Below the pieces are notes generated by a model, which saw only the letters and a list, made by a program, of their open reading frames with translations, ran no database searches and was not told where the DNA came from. Below, piece after piece: positions 40,599 to 50,273 of a DNA stretch of 64,000 nucleotides (the first letter of the stretch is position 1; each line of letters opens with the position of its first letter). The position numbers and the translations under genes were made by a program. This stretch comes from JAEMQF01 sp963791595. GTDB lineage: Bacteria; Pseudomonadota; Gammaproteobacteria; Burkholderiales; Burkholderiaceae_C. The stretch lies in assembly GCA_963791595.1 (NCBI GenBank), contig CAWBTF010000025.1:62001-126000 (forward strand), written 5' to 3'.

Positions 40599-41699
40599 CT
40601 ACCGAAACTCCCTCTCCAGCGCCACGAATTCTGCGTCCACTTCAGCGATCACATAGGCCGACAGGTAACAGTCGACGCGCTCGCGCACATGGCGCACCAG
40701 CGCGTCGGCGCTTTGCTGCTGCGACCAGTCTTCGCCGTCGCCGCCCTGCACCGAATCGCGCACCGACAGTGCGCGCCACTTGGCGCACCAGCTCACCGCC
40801 CACAGCCACATCGCGGCGCGCAGCGGCACGAACCACGGGCGCCACGCGGCGGCGCCTTCGAAGTGCCTCGACCAGGTGTCGTAGGCGCCCACCACCTGCG
40901 GCACGCTCAGCTCGGCGTGAGTCTCGATGTCCCAGGTGGTCGACGTGTAGAGCGTCGCGTGCGCCAGATCCAGCGGCGGTTCGCCGTAGCGCGCCTTTTC
41001 CAGGTCGACGAGCACGGCGCGGCCGTCGTCGCACAGCAGAAAGTTGCCGGGGTGCGCGTCGAACGAGATCAATCGGCGCTGCGGCAGGTCGAACTTGTCC
41101 ATCGCCGCGTCGAGCCGCGCGAACGCCGCGGCAATCGCCTGTCGGCTGCGGGCCTCGAGCGGGGCGGACTCCAGGTGCACCGCCTGTGCGTGGATCTCGG
41201 CACGCAGCGCACGCAGCGAATCGGCCGGGTCGCGCAGTGGTGCGCGCTGCGCCTGCGGTGGCAGCGGCAACGAATGAATCGCCGCCATCGCCCGGGCGAT
41301 GGCCGGCAAGTCACCCGGCAGGCGCGCCACGCGGCCGTGGATCTCTTCGACGAGCAGCCCACCTCGGGGCAACAGCTCGGTTGGAGGCAGCACCGCGCGC
41401 AGCGCCGGCGCGTGGCCGCTCGCGCTGGCGCGCACGAAACACGCGGCCTGGTAGTCGAGGTTCGCCTGCGCGCCCAGCCCCAACTGGCTCTGCTTGGGCA
41501 GGCGCGCGATCACGCCCGTTCCCACCAGCCGCACATGGTGGTGCGCGAGTCCCTTGTCGGCCATCGCCTGCAAGCTCACGCCGGCATAGTCGGGGCAGGC
41601 GGGGCAGGCGTCGCGCAGGCTCGCGCGCAAGGCGTCGATCAGCCCCGCGTGCGTGTCGTGCAGCGGGCCCGGCAGCGGCGGCTTGAGCGAGAAGGTCAT
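40599..41699 (-). CDS. APH-family small-molecule kinase
   Basis: 366 aa from the ATG at 41699. The kinase core is visible: RLISFDAHPGNFLLCDDGRAVLVDLEKARYGEPPLDLAHATLY, with catalytic DxHPGN and a DxE replacing the DFG-like metal site. Upstream LLVEEIHGRVARLPGDLPAIARAMAAIHSLPLP matches the hinge of aminoglycoside phosphotransferase-like enzymes, a family that also holds choline, homoserine and thiamine kinases. It is 10 bp after the ABC ATPase gene and so last in the transporter operon; it likely phosphorylates the imported compound (inference). Not evidence of drug resistance. Confidence 0.8.
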   Translation of the reverse strand: MTFSLKPPLPGPLHDTHAGLIDALRASLRDACPACPDYAGVSLQAMADKGLAHHHVRLVGTGVIARLPKQSQLGLGAQANLDYQAACFVRASASGHAPALRAVLPPTELLPRGGLLVEEIHGRVARLPGDLPAIARAMAAIHSLPLPPQAQRAPLRDPADSLRALRAEIHAQAVHLESAPLEARSRQAIAAAFARLDAAMDKFDLPQRRLISFDAHPGNFLLCDDGRAVLVDLEKARYGEPPLDLAHATLYTSTTWDIETHAELSVPQVVGAYDTWSRHFEGAAAWRPWFVPLRAAMWLWAVSWCAKWRALSVRDSVQGGDGEDWSQQQSADALVRHVRERVDCYLSAYVIAEVDAEFVALEREFR

Positions 41700-41709
41700 G
41701 GCGAGGCGA

Positions 41710-42364
41710 TCATGGCATGCGCTCCAGATCCAGGATGCGCCCTCCCGCGGCTTGCGCGTCGGCGGCGTCATGCGTCACCATCAGCGTCGGCAGGCCGAAC
41801 GCGCGCGCGTGGCGGAACACGAAGTCGCGGAAATCGTCGCGCAGTTGCGCGTCGAGCTTGTTGAACGGCTCGTCGAGCAGCAAGCGCGCGCGGCGCGGCG
41901 AGCAGCGTGCGCATCAGCGCGACGCGCGCCCGCTGGCCGCCCGACAGCGTGGCCGGGTCGCGCTCGGCGAAGCCCGCGAGGCCGGCCTCCACCAGCGCGG
42001 CTTCGATGCGCTCGCGCCGCACGCTGCGCGGCCGCACCGACGCGGGCAACGCGAAAGCGAGGTTGCCGCCCACCGACAGGTGCGGGAACAGCAGGTCGTC
42101 CTGGAACAGGATGCCGAAGCCGCGCCGTTCCGGCGGCAGCGCGGTCACGTCCGCGGGCCCGATGCCGACCCGGCCGCTCGCGCTGAACACGGGGTCGAGC
42201 GTGCCGGCGAGAAAATTCAGCAACGTCGATTTGCCGCAGCCGCTCGGGCCCATCAGCGTCAGGCACTGCCCGGGTTCGATGCTCGCGTCGAGCGGGCCGA
42301 TCAGTGGGCGGCCGTGCAGCACGATGCGCACGTCGCGAAGGGTCAGCGCATTGGTCACACTCAT
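41710..42364 (-). CDS. ynjD: YnjD-like ABC transporter ATP-binding protein (frameshifted)
   Basis: About 217 aa across a one-base frameshift near 41884-41888. Walker A is MGPSGCGKSTLL, the Q-loop GILFQDDLLFPHLSV and the signature LSGGQRARVALMRTLLAAPRAL in frame one. In the other frame LLLDEPFNKLDAQL (Walker B and D-loop) and LPTLMVTHDAADAQAAGGRILDLERMP complete the protein. The shift falls exactly before Walker B, so unless it is a sequencing indel the ATPase is dead. The start overlaps the permease stop (ATGA). Confidence 0.82.
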
Positions 42365-44073
42365 GTCAAACCCTGCCGTCGAGCGTACAACAGCTTCGGC
42401 AGCGACGCCGCGAACAGAAACGCGGCAATCGGAAGCGCCGCTTGCAGCAGCGCCCAGATGCCGATCACGCGGCGGTCGGCGCCGGCCGAGAGCGTGACGG
42501 CTTCCGTCGTCAGCGTCGCGATCCGTCCGCTGCCGGCAAACAGCGTCGGCAGGTACAACCCGACGCTGACCGCGAACGCGACCGCGCAGGCGATCAGCGT
42601 GGGTTTCAGCAGGATCGGCAACTTGATGCGCCAGAACACCCGCGCGCGCGACGCGCCCAGGCTCAGCGCGGTGCGCGCGTAGCGCGAGTCGAACGCACGC
42701 CACGGGTCGGCGAGCGACAGGAACAAGTACGGCAGCACGAAGATCAGGTGCGCCCAGACCACGGCGGCGAGCGTCGCGTCCAGGCCGAAGCGCACCGCCA
42801 GCACCTGCGCGCCGAACAGGAATGCGATCTGCGGTACGAGAAGAGGGATGTAGAGCAACGCCAGGCTGCGCGTGCGCTTCGGGCTTTCGCCGAGTCGTCC
42901 CGGCTCTTGCCAGCCTGCACCGTTGGTTTCGTTTTCGAGGCAGGCGAGCGTCAGCACGAGCGCGATGAGGGTCGCGGCCAGGCCGACCCACAGCGTATTG
43001 AGCGCGGGTTGCTGCAGGTCGCCGAGCTGGCGCTGCCAGTTCGACAGCGTGAACTCCGGCGGCAGGCTTTCGGGGAAACGCCAGCGCGCAGCGAACGACC
43101 AGACCGCCATGCCGAGCATCGACAGCACGGCGAGCAGCAACAACAGCGCACCCGTGCCGCCCGCGAGCATCGAGCTCAGCGCTGCGCCCGCCCCGCCGCG
43201 CGCGCCGCGCGTCAGCCAGTGCCGGCCGGCGCGCGCCGCGATGCGTTCGAGTGCGATCCAAGCGGCGATCGATGTGGCCACCAGCGCCAACAGCAAGGTC
43301 GCCGCCGCCGCCGCCTGGAAATACAGCTTCACCTCGGGGTCGCCGAACCAGCGCACCGTTAGCACCGCCAGCGTCGGCGGGTTGCCCGGCCCGAGGATGA
43401 TCGCCACGTCGACCACCGACAGCGAAAATCCGAGCACCGCGAGGATCGGTAGGCGCATTTGCGGGTAGAGCTGCGGCAGCAGAACCTTGAAGAACACAAC
43501 GCCGGGCGGATAACCGAGCGCGCGCGCCGCAGCGCTGTGCGCCCGCGCCGGCACTTGATTCAGCGCGCCGAGCAGCATCAACAGCAGGTACGGCACTTCC
43601 TTGAGCAGCAGGCACGCAACGATCGCGAGACCCGATGCGTCGCCCACCGTGCCGATGTCGGGCGGAACGGCCCACCCAGTGAGCCCGGGCGACACCAGGC
43701 GCACGAGCCAACCCGAAGGCGCGATCAGGAAGGCAAAACCGATCGCGAGCGCCGAATGTGGCATCGCCAGCAACGGCGACAGCCACTGCCCCAGGCGCCG
43801 CACCAGTGGCCGGTGCAGCAGCACGGCGCCGAGCGCGAACGTGATGGCCACCGCGAGCAGCGTCGCGAGCCAACCGGTGATCAGCGTGAGCTGCAGGCTC
43901 GTCGCGAAGCCGGGAAAGCGCAGCAGCTCGCGCCAGCCGTCCAGGCTGAACGAGTCGCCGCCGATCGCGGGCAACACGCCGAACGCAGGCAACAAGGTGC
44001 CGATGAGTCCGGCGCCGATCGGCCCGGCAAACGCGGCAATCGTCAGCAGCGGCGCGTGGCGCAGCAGGTTCAT
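42361..44073 (-). CDS. ynjC: YnjC-like ABC transporter permease (two fused permease halves)
   Basis: 570 aa, about 12 helices with two binding-protein-dependent transport domains in one chain. EAA-loop-like segments are AAARALGYPPGVVFFKVLLPQLYPQM and TALSLGASRARVFWRIKLPILLKP. Fused permeases of this kind are found in ThiP, FbpB and YnjC; the neighbouring YnjB-type binding protein makes YnjC the closest. Overlaps the ATPase gene by four bases and lies 30 bp after the binding-protein gene. Substrate unknown; related systems carry thiamine or iron. Confidence 0.88.
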   Translation of the reverse strand: MNLLRHAPLLTIAAFAGPIGAGLIGTLLPAFGVLPAIGGDSFSLDGWRELLRFPGFATSLQLTLITGWLATLLAVAITFALGAVLLHRPLVRRLGQWLSPLLAMPHSALAIGFAFLIAPSGWLVRLVSPGLTGWAVPPDIGTVGDASGLAIVACLLLKEVPYLLLMLLGALNQVPARAHSAAARALGYPPGVVFFKVLLPQLYPQMRLPILAVLGFSLSVVDVAIILGPGNPPTLAVLTVRWFGDPEVKLYFQAAAAATLLLALVATSIAAWIALERIAARAGRHWLTRGARGGAGAALSSMLAGGTGALLLLLAVLSMLGMAVWSFAARWRFPESLPPEFTLSNWQRQLGDLQQPALNTLWVGLAATLIALVLTLACLENETNGAGWQEPGRLGESPKRTRSLALLYIPLLVPQIAFLFGAQVLAVRFGLDATLAAVVWAHLIFVLPYLFLSLADPWRAFDSRYARTALSLGASRARVFWRIKLPILLKPTLIACAVAFAVSVGLYLPTLFAGSGRIATLTTEAVTLSAGADRRVIGIWALLQAALPIAAFLFAASLPKLLYARRQGLT

Positions 44074-44103
44074 CCGTGGTGCGCCGCCGCAGGTGGTGAA
44101 GGT

Positions 44104-45324
44104 CTAATGGCTGTAGCGGCGCTGCCACTCGGCCGTGAGGCGTGTCATCCACGAGGCATGCGGCTCCAACTGCGGCTTGCCCAAATCCGCCGCGCTCGGC
44201 AGTGCGGGATGCGGCGTGAGCGCGTCGAACAGCGCGCGCTGCGCGGCCGACAGCTTGGCCGCGTCGAGCACGTTCACGCTGCCGATCTGCTTGATGTCTT
44301 GCGCGCGCGCCTGCGTCGCCGGTTCGAGCAGGAAGTTCGCGAGCACCATGGCCCCTTCCTTGGCGCGCGAGTTGTACGGGATCGCGACGAAACTCGTGTT
44401 GCCTATTGCGCCCTTGCTGAAGGTGAACGTGCGCACGCTGTCGGGCAGCTTGCCCGACAGCACCGACACCGCCGCTTCGGCCGGAGTGAAGCTCAGCGTG
44501 ATGTCGATCTCGCCGTCGTTCAGCAACTGGCGCTGCGCGGCGCCGTTCTCGGGGAACTGCTGGCCCTTGCGCCAGAGCAACGGGCGCAAGGCGTCGTACC
44601 ACGGCCAGAGCGGCGCCACGGTGCTGGCGAAGGTCTCGTCCGTCGCGGGCAGTTGCAGCACTGAGGGGTCAGGCACCAGTTCATACAGCGCCTGCTTCAG
44701 GAACGTCACGCCGAGAAAGTTGCTCGGGTTCGGGTGCGTCAGGCGCCCCGGGTTCTGGCGCGCCCACGCCAGCAGCTCACGCGCCGAGCGCGGCACGTCT
44801 TTCGCATCGCGGATGCGCGCGGCATCAAAGATGAAAACGATCTGCGCCAGGCGCCACGGCACCGCATAGCCCTCCACCGGTGTCGTGAAGTCGATGACGT
44901 TGGAGCGCTTGATCGCAGTGTCGACGAAACGCATGTTCGGCAACTGCGGCGTCACCGGCCCGTACAGCAGGCCCTGGCTCTTCATCGCCAGGAAGTTCGG
45001 GCCGTTGATCCAGATCAGGTCGACCGTGCCGTCGCTGTGACGCCCGGCGGTTTTTTCGGCGATCACGCGGGTCACCGCTTCGGCCGTGTCCTTGAGCCGC
45101 ACGTGCACCACGTTCACACCGTGGCGCGCCTTCAATTCGTTGCCGGCCCAGGCGATGAACTCGTTCGTCTTCTCGTCCCCGGCCCAGGCGTTGAAATAGA
45201 CCGTCTGGCCCTTCGCCTTGGCGAGCGTCTGCTCCCATGCCATGCTGCCCTGCGCGGGCGATTGCGCCGCGAACAGCGACATCACCAGCGCAAGACATGA
45301 TTCCAGCGCGCGCCGCATCGGCAT
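44104..45324 (-). CDS. ynjB: YnjB-like periplasmic substrate-binding protein
   Basis: 406 aa from the ATG at 45324, which has GAGAGGAA upstream. A signal peptide (ALVMSLFAAQSPAQG) precedes AKAKGQTVYFNAWAGDEKTNEFIAWAGNELKARHGVNVVHVRLKDTAEAVTRVI and GTVDLIWINGPNFLAMK, which are typical of the YnjB family of extracellular solute-binding proteins. It feeds the adjacent fused permease and ATPase. The ligand of YnjB proteins has not been settled; conserved Trp/Tyr residues would fit a cation or aromatic ring. Confidence 0.88.
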   Translation of the reverse strand: MPMRRALESCLALVMSLFAAQSPAQGSMAWEQTLAKAKGQTVYFNAWAGDEKTNEFIAWAGNELKARHGVNVVHVRLKDTAEAVTRVIAEKTAGRHSDGTVDLIWINGPNFLAMKSQGLLYGPVTPQLPNMRFVDTAIKRSNVIDFTTPVEGYAVPWRLAQIVFIFDAARIRDAKDVPRSARELLAWARQNPGRLTHPNPSNFLGVTFLKQALYELVPDPSVLQLPATDETFASTVAPLWPWYDALRPLLWRKGQQFPENGAAQRQLLNDGEIDITLSFTPAEAAVSVLSGKLPDSVRTFTFSKGAIGNTSFVAIPYNSRAKEGAMVLANFLLEPATQARAQDIKQIGSVNVLDAAKLSAAQRALFDALTPHPALPSAADLGKPQLEPHASWMTRLTAEWQRRYSH

Positions 45325-45431
45325 CTTGTTCCTCTCGTTCGGGGTGGTTCGGTTGGCAATGTTACGGGCTGCCCGGCGGGTGCGCCGACCCTGGGGCTGC
45401 TGCCAAGGGGTCGCGCGGGCGCGCGAGTTCC

Positions 45432-46067
45432 TTACAGCCAACCGGGCGGCAGGTGCCGCAGATCAGCAGGTTCGTCGATATCCACCAGCGCCGCCAGTTC
45501 GGCGTGCCCGATGCCTTGCCGCGCCAGCCGCTCGCGGGTGCGCTGCATCACCTGCGGCGTGCTCCACGGCATGGCGCTGAAGATGTCGGGCAGCGCGCCG
45601 GGCGCGAGCCCATCGATCGGCTTGCGCAAACCGACCAGCACGTAGCCGCCATCCAGCGCCGGCACGAACACGGCGTCGTGCGCGTCCAGCGTCGTGGCGG
45701 CGGATGCGAGCACAGTGCTGTCGAGCGCCGGCGCGTCGCTGCCGATCAGCAGCACCTTGTGATGCTGCCGCAGGCCGCGCTCGAGGGCGCGCGCCATGCG
45801 CTGGCCCAGATCGCCTTCGCCTTGGTCGCTGAGGCCGATGCCGGGCAAAGCCACGAATTCACGCAAACCCGCATCGCCCGCAGCCGGCGCACAGCACAGC
45901 TCAACCGGCCCCAGCCGCGCCTCGAGCGCCTGCTGCACGGCGTGCTTCAGCATTCGCTTCGCCAGATCGGCCGCGCCTTGTGCGCCGAGCGCCGGAATCA
46001 GCCGCGTCTTCGCGAAGCCCGCGAGCGGCGCCTTCGCGAACACAATCGTCAGGCAGGTCCCGCTCAC
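45432..46067 (-). CDS. DUF2064/TIGR04282 GT-A-fold protein
   Basis: 211 aa from the GTG at 46067, which overlaps the upstream stop (GTGA). TIVFAKAPLAGFAKTRLIPALG is the nucleotide-binding N-terminus of the cofC/GT-A-like fold; VLLIGSDAPALDS and AVFVPALDGGYVLVGLRKP carry the metal-binding Asp residues. TIGR04282 proteins pair with TIGR04283 glycosyltransferases (the gene just upstream here), a pair that has been linked to arsenosugar-type or related glycosyl metabolism. The precise reaction is not known. Confidence 0.85.
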   Translation of the reverse strand: MSGTCLTIVFAKAPLAGFAKTRLIPALGAQGAADLAKRMLKHAVQQALEARLGPVELCCAPAAGDAGLREFVALPGIGLSDQGEGDLGQRMARALERGLRQHHKVLLIGSDAPALDSTVLASAATTLDAHDAVFVPALDGGYVLVGLRKPIDGLAPGALPDIFSAMPWSTPQVMQRTRERLARQGIGHAELAALVDIDEPADLRHLPPGWL

Positions 46068-46735
46068 CTGTAGGCCTTGGCCAGTTTCTCCGCGGGCACG
46101 CCGACCCAGTACAGGAAACGCAGCCGCCACATCAGCCACATCGTGCGCCACGCGCCGCGGCTTTCCCAGCGCCGCCCGGACGTGAGCACGCGCTGCGGCA
46201 GGCACGCCGGCGGGCCCTGTCTGCGCAAGCGCTTGCACAGTTCGATGTCTTCCATCAGCGGTTGGTCCGGAAAGCCGCCGAGCGAATTGAACAAGTCGCG
46301 CCGCACGAAGATCGCCTGGTCGCCGGTGGCGATGCCGGTGACGCGCGAGCGCCAGTTCATCAGCGCCGCGATCAGCGGGAACAGCCTCGATCGGCCCTGG
46401 ATCGCGACGTCGAAGCGCCCCCAGCCGCGCCCCGCGGCAACGGCCGCGCGCACGAACTTCATCGCGCCGTTGGGCAGCTGCGTGTCGGCGTGCAGGAACA
46501 GCAGCACCGAGCCGCTGGCGCGCATTGCGCCGATGTTCATCTGGCGCGCGCGGCCTCGAGGCCCGAGCAGCACCTGGTCGGCCAAGCCGATGCACAGCTC
46601 GCGCGTCGCATCGCTGCTGCCGCCGTCGACGACGATCACCTCGGCCCCGGCGGCGCGCAAGGTCGACAGGTCCTGCAGCGCGGCGACGATGCCTCGCGCC
46701 TCGTTCAGCACCGGGACGACCAGCGACAGGCGCAC
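46064..46735 (-). CDS. GT2-type glycosyltransferase (TIGR04283 family)
   Basis: 223 aa. RLSLVVPVLNEARGIVAALQDL, EVIVVDGGSSDATRELC, QMNIGAMRASGSVLLFLHADTQLP (DxD-like HADT) and GIATGDQAIFVRRDLFNSLGGFPDQPLMEDIELCKRLRR are signature blocks of this small GT2 subgroup. It is coupled by overlap to the DUF2064 gene. Both precede the YnjBCD-like transporter on the same strand, about 107 bp apart, so they could form one operon. Confidence 0.88.
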   Translation of the reverse strand: MRLSLVVPVLNEARGIVAALQDLSTLRAAGAEVIVVDGGSSDATRELCIGLADQVLLGPRGRARQMNIGAMRASGSVLLFLHADTQLPNGAMKFVRAAVAAGRGWGRFDVAIQGRSRLFPLIAALMNWRSRVTGIATGDQAIFVRRDLFNSLGGFPDQPLMEDIELCKRLRRQGPPACLPQRVLTSGRRWESRGAWRTMWLMWRLRFLYWVGVPAEKLAKAYR

Positions 46736-46771
46736 GCGGCGCCGTGTACCGGCATTGACGCTATCGGCGTG

Positions 46772-48154
46772 TCATGGCGAGCGCGAACCCTGGCCGTTCA
46801 GGTTGATCGTCTTGCACGGCGAACTCTCGGGCGCGCGCTGCGCGTCGCAACTCGCCAGCGCGCCGACCATCGCTTCCTCGGGCGACGCCGCGCCGGACTT
46901 CATTCCCCAGGCACCGCTGGACGACAGCGCGAACGCCTTGTGTCCGCGCGCCTGCGCGTACTCGCCGCTGAACGCGGCGCGCGCGGCGAGCACGGCGTCG
47001 GACTCGGCCTGCGGGAAGCGGATCAGCGGTGGCGACGCGTCCGCCGAACCGGGCCCCGGCCCCTCTTCGCTGCTCATGGGTTCGGTCTTGTCGGAATCGG
47101 CGGCTTGCATGTAGCTCCATCCGGCCGAGAAACTGAAACCGGCGCAGATCACCGCGGCCAGCACCGAACCCCCGAAGAGACGCCAGCTTCCCTCGGCTGG
47201 CACTTCACCGTAGTCGTTGTCGTCCTTCGTGCCGGGCCAGAGCGACAGGATCAGGCCGACGCCGGCGTTCAGCGATGGCACACCCATCGTCAGGCTCCAC
47301 CAGCCGCTGCGGTCGAGGTCGTGCAGACGCAAGATGCTCCAGCGAACGGAGAGGACCCCCACCACCAACGCCGCCAGGCCGAACAAGGCAAAGCGCGACG
47401 CGCTGGGTTTCTTCAAGGCAAAAGTCAGCAGCAGGAACAGCGGCGACATCGCCATGGCGCCCGCGGTCGCATAGGTCAAGCGCCCCATGCGGCCTTCAAA
47501 GCCGAAGCCCCAGATCGGCACAACGTCGCCGGTTGCCGCCGAGCCCGCTGCCGCTGCCGGGCGCACGCCGCGGCGTGCGTCGAACGCGGCCTTGCGCGCC
47601 TCGCGCGCGGCCTGCTCGGCCTCGATCTTGGCGGCGATGCCCATCGGCATGTTGGTCGCGCAAGCGCGGCACAGCTCGCGCTTGGGCTGGCGCTCGCCGC
47701 AATTCGGGCAGACGATTTCAGCGTCGCCGACCGACGTGCCGGGTGCCGCCGTCGCGACCGGCGCAAGCGCCGCGATGGCCGGGTTCGGCGCGTTCGCCGC
47801 ATTCGACACACCCGGTGCACCCGCCATGCCCTGCGCTCGCGCGCCCGCCGCCCCGGCATCGGCCTGCGGCCGCGGTTGCGGCGGGCGCGCCGCGGCATCG
47901 CCCGCGGGCTGTGCCGCCGACGCAGCAATCGGCTCGATGTGCAAGCGCGCGCCGGCTTGCGCGAAGCGCGTCACGTAGCGCTGCGCGTCTTCGGGCTCGA
48001 TCGATCGCTTCAGCACGATGCGCGCACCGGTGAACAGCTTCGCCGCCTTGGTGTCGTCCAAGCCCAGCCACTGCCCCAACTGGCGCGCCACCTCGCCGCG
48101 CTCGAAGCCTTCGAGCAGTTCACCGGTGAACACCAGTTGCACAGGGGTCGCCAT
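46772..48154 (-). CDS. DUF805 membrane protein with zinc ribbon and DUF4189-like C-terminus
   Basis: 460 aa in several parts: residues 1-75 a small helical domain resembling those of putative regulatory proteins (FTGELLEGFERGEVARQLGQWLGLDDTKAAKLF ... ARIVLKRSIEPEDAQRYVTRFAQAGARLHIEPI), an Ala/Pro linker, a zinc ribbon (CPNCGERQPKRELCRAC), a four-helix DUF805 domain (GFGFEGRMGRLTYA ... RLHDLDRSGWW ... LWPGTKDDNDYGEVP), another helix, and a C-terminal domain ending with two cysteines (ASCDAQRAPESSPCKTI). Function of DUF805 proteins is unknown. Alone on its strand, downstream of the radical SAM gene. Confidence 0.8.
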   Translation of the reverse strand: MATPVQLVFTGELLEGFERGEVARQLGQWLGLDDTKAAKLFTGARIVLKRSIEPEDAQRYVTRFAQAGARLHIEPIAASAAQPAGDAAARPPQPRPQADAGAAGARAQGMAGAPGVSNAANAPNPAIAALAPVATAAPGTSVGDAEIVCPNCGERQPKRELCRACATNMPMGIAAKIEAEQAAREARKAAFDARRGVRPAAAAGSAATGDVVPIWGFGFEGRMGRLTYATAGAMAMSPLFLLLTFALKKPSASRFALFGLAALVVGVLSVRWSILRLHDLDRSGWWSLTMGVPSLNAGVGLILSLWPGTKDDNDYGEVPAEGSWRLFGGSVLAAVICAGFSFSAGWSYMQAADSDKTEPMSSEEGPGPGSADASPPLIRFPQAESDAVLAARAAFSGEYAQARGHKAFALSSSGAWGMKSGAASPEEAMVGALASCDAQRAPESSPCKTINLNGQGSRSP

Positions 48155-48232
48155 GGATTTTTCTCGTGTCGTCGGGCGGGTCGGGTGCCCGCATTATTCC
48201 CAAGCCGGCGCGCACCCCTACAGGCGGCGCCT

Positions 48233-50153
48233 TCAACTCGCCTGCCGCAATGCCTTCTCGATGCGGCTTCGTGCAATTCGCGTGCGCGGCACCGGCATGC
48301 TGAACCACTGGCGCACATCCTGGTCCAGGCCGATGCCGTGCATGTAGTTGTAGAGCGCTTTCTTCAGTCGCGACACCGAGCGCGTCGTGGTCGACGCCGG
48401 TCGGATCACAGAAGCCGACGTCGTTCTTCGCGAACGACACCGGCGGCAGCGGCAGCAGGCTCACGCCGTAGGCCGCCGGGTCGCGCCCGACGGGAGAGTG
48501 CACCGTGCACGCGAAGCGGTGGAAGAAACCCGACTGGATGCAACCTGCCTCGAACAGCTGGCGCACGAGTTCGAGCGCATCGACCGTGTCTTGCACCGTC
48601 TGCGTGGGAAAGCCGTACATCAGGTAGGCGTGCACCAGGATGCCCGCGTCGCTGAAGGCACGCGTGACGCGCGCCACCTGATCGACGGTGACGCCTTTTT
48701 GCATCAGCGCGAGCAGGCGGTCGGACGCGACTTCGAGCCCGCCGGAAATCGCGATGCAGCCGCTGTCGGCCAGTTGCCGGCAGAGCTGCGCGTCAAACGA
48801 CTTCTCGAAGCGGATGTTGCCCCACCAGGTGACGGCGCTGCGGCGGCGCAGCAGCTCGAGCGCAAGCGCCTTCAAGGCTTTCGGCGGCGCCGCCTCGTCG
48901 ACGAAGTGAAATCCGCTTTGCCCGGTCTCGTTGACGATGGCCTCGATGCGATCGACCAGCGTCGCCGCGTTCGCGGTCTCGTAGCGCGAGATGTAGTCCA
49001 GGCTCACATCGCAGAAACTGCATTTCTTCCAGTAGCAGCCCTGCGCGACGGTGAGCTTGTTCCAGCGCCCGTCGGACCACAGGCGGTGCATCGGGTTCAG
49101 CATGTCGAGCAGCGACAGGTAGCGGTCGAGCGGCAGCCCGTCCCAGGTGGGCGTGCCGACTTCGGCGAACGGCACGTCGGGTTCCACCAGGTTGACGTAG
49201 CGCACTTCTCGTGTCAGCGGCTCGCGCAGGAAGGTGCGAACCAGCCGGCTGCGCGAGCGCTGGCCCGCCAGGTGCTCGAGCATCGCGAGCAGCGGGCGCT
49301 CGCCGGCATCGAGCGTCACGTAGTCGAAGTGATCGAACACGCGCGCTTCGCTCAGCTCGCGCAGCTCCGTGTTGACGAAGCCGCCACCGAGCGCGGTGAC
49401 GATGGCAGGGTCGAACGACTTGATCGCCTGCGCGATGCGAAACGCCGAATAGACGGCGCCGGGAAACGGCACCGACAGCAGCACCAGCGTCGGCTGGTGC
49501 CGGCGCAGCGCAGCCAGTGTCAGTTCACGCAGCGTGGTGTCGATCAGGTTCGGCGGCGCCGCGAGCGCAGCGGCGAGCGGCTCGAACGTCGGCTGGCTCT
49601 GCGCGAGCTGCTCGGCGTAGCGCACGAACTCGAAGCGCGAGTCGACCGCGTCGCGCAGCACGTCGGCGACGTCGTTCAGGTACAGCGTCGCGATGTGGCG
49701 CGCGCGGTCGTGTGTGCCCAAAGCGCCGAAAGCCCAGGCGAGCGGGTCGCCACCGTCCGGATCGACGTATTCTTCGAGCGCGGCGAAGCGCGGCCCTTCG
49801 GGCAGGAAGGCGCGGCCCGCGATGCGGTGCATCAGCGTCGCATCGCGCCCTTGCAGAAAAGCGATCGTTCGGTCGATCGTCTGCGCATAGCGTTCGAAGT
49901 GGCGCTCGAACGCGGCGACGGGCGGCGTGCGCTTCGCGATCGGCAGCACGCCAATCGCTTCGCGCAACGCGAGCAGGCCATCGCGCGACAGCAGCTTCAG
50001 GATCAGCGCCAGCGCCAGGTCCTCCTGGACCGCGTGCACGCCGCGCGAACGCAGAAACCCCGTGAGGTAGGCGGTGGAGGGGTAAGGCGTGTTGAGCTGC
50101 GTCATCGGCGGGATGACGGACAACACGCGCAAGGATGGAGCGGTAGTGGACAT
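48233..50153 (-). CDS. B12-binding radical SAM protein (frameshifted near its end)
   Basis: About 640 aa. An N-terminal cobalamin-binding-like domain (LSVIPPMTQLNTPYPSTAYLTGFLRSRG ... LGGGFVNTELREL) is followed by the radical SAM motif CYWKKCSFCDVSLDYISRYE (CxxxCxxC variant with an extra residue: C-Y-W-K-K-C-S-F-C) and FHFVDEAAPPKALKALALELL. Near 48380 the frame must shift by one base to give RLKKALYNYMHGIGLDQDVRQWF and the stop at 48233; without it an unrelated tail is read. Such proteins do methylations or rearrangements; the substrate is unknown. Divergent from the FMN oxidase gene. Confidence 0.82.
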
Positions 50154-50273
50154 GGGCACAGGGGCCCGATTGTCGGTGCCGTCGCCGACAGGCTCGCCCG
50201 GTTGTCCGCCGGGCCCGCTCGAAAATGCAGGTATCGTGTCGCGCTCGTCCACCGCCCCACGAACCTTCTCCCC

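Noticed and set aside
40599..41699. Aminoglycoside resistance gene
   Set aside because: The APH fold is shared by many metabolic kinases and the gene is last in a transporter operon; nothing points to drug modification.
42370..44602. A continuous minus-strand frame joining the transporter ATPase with Arg-rich sequence upstream
   Set aside because: Only its last part matches the ATPase; the rest is a shadow of the permease and binding-protein genes in another frame.
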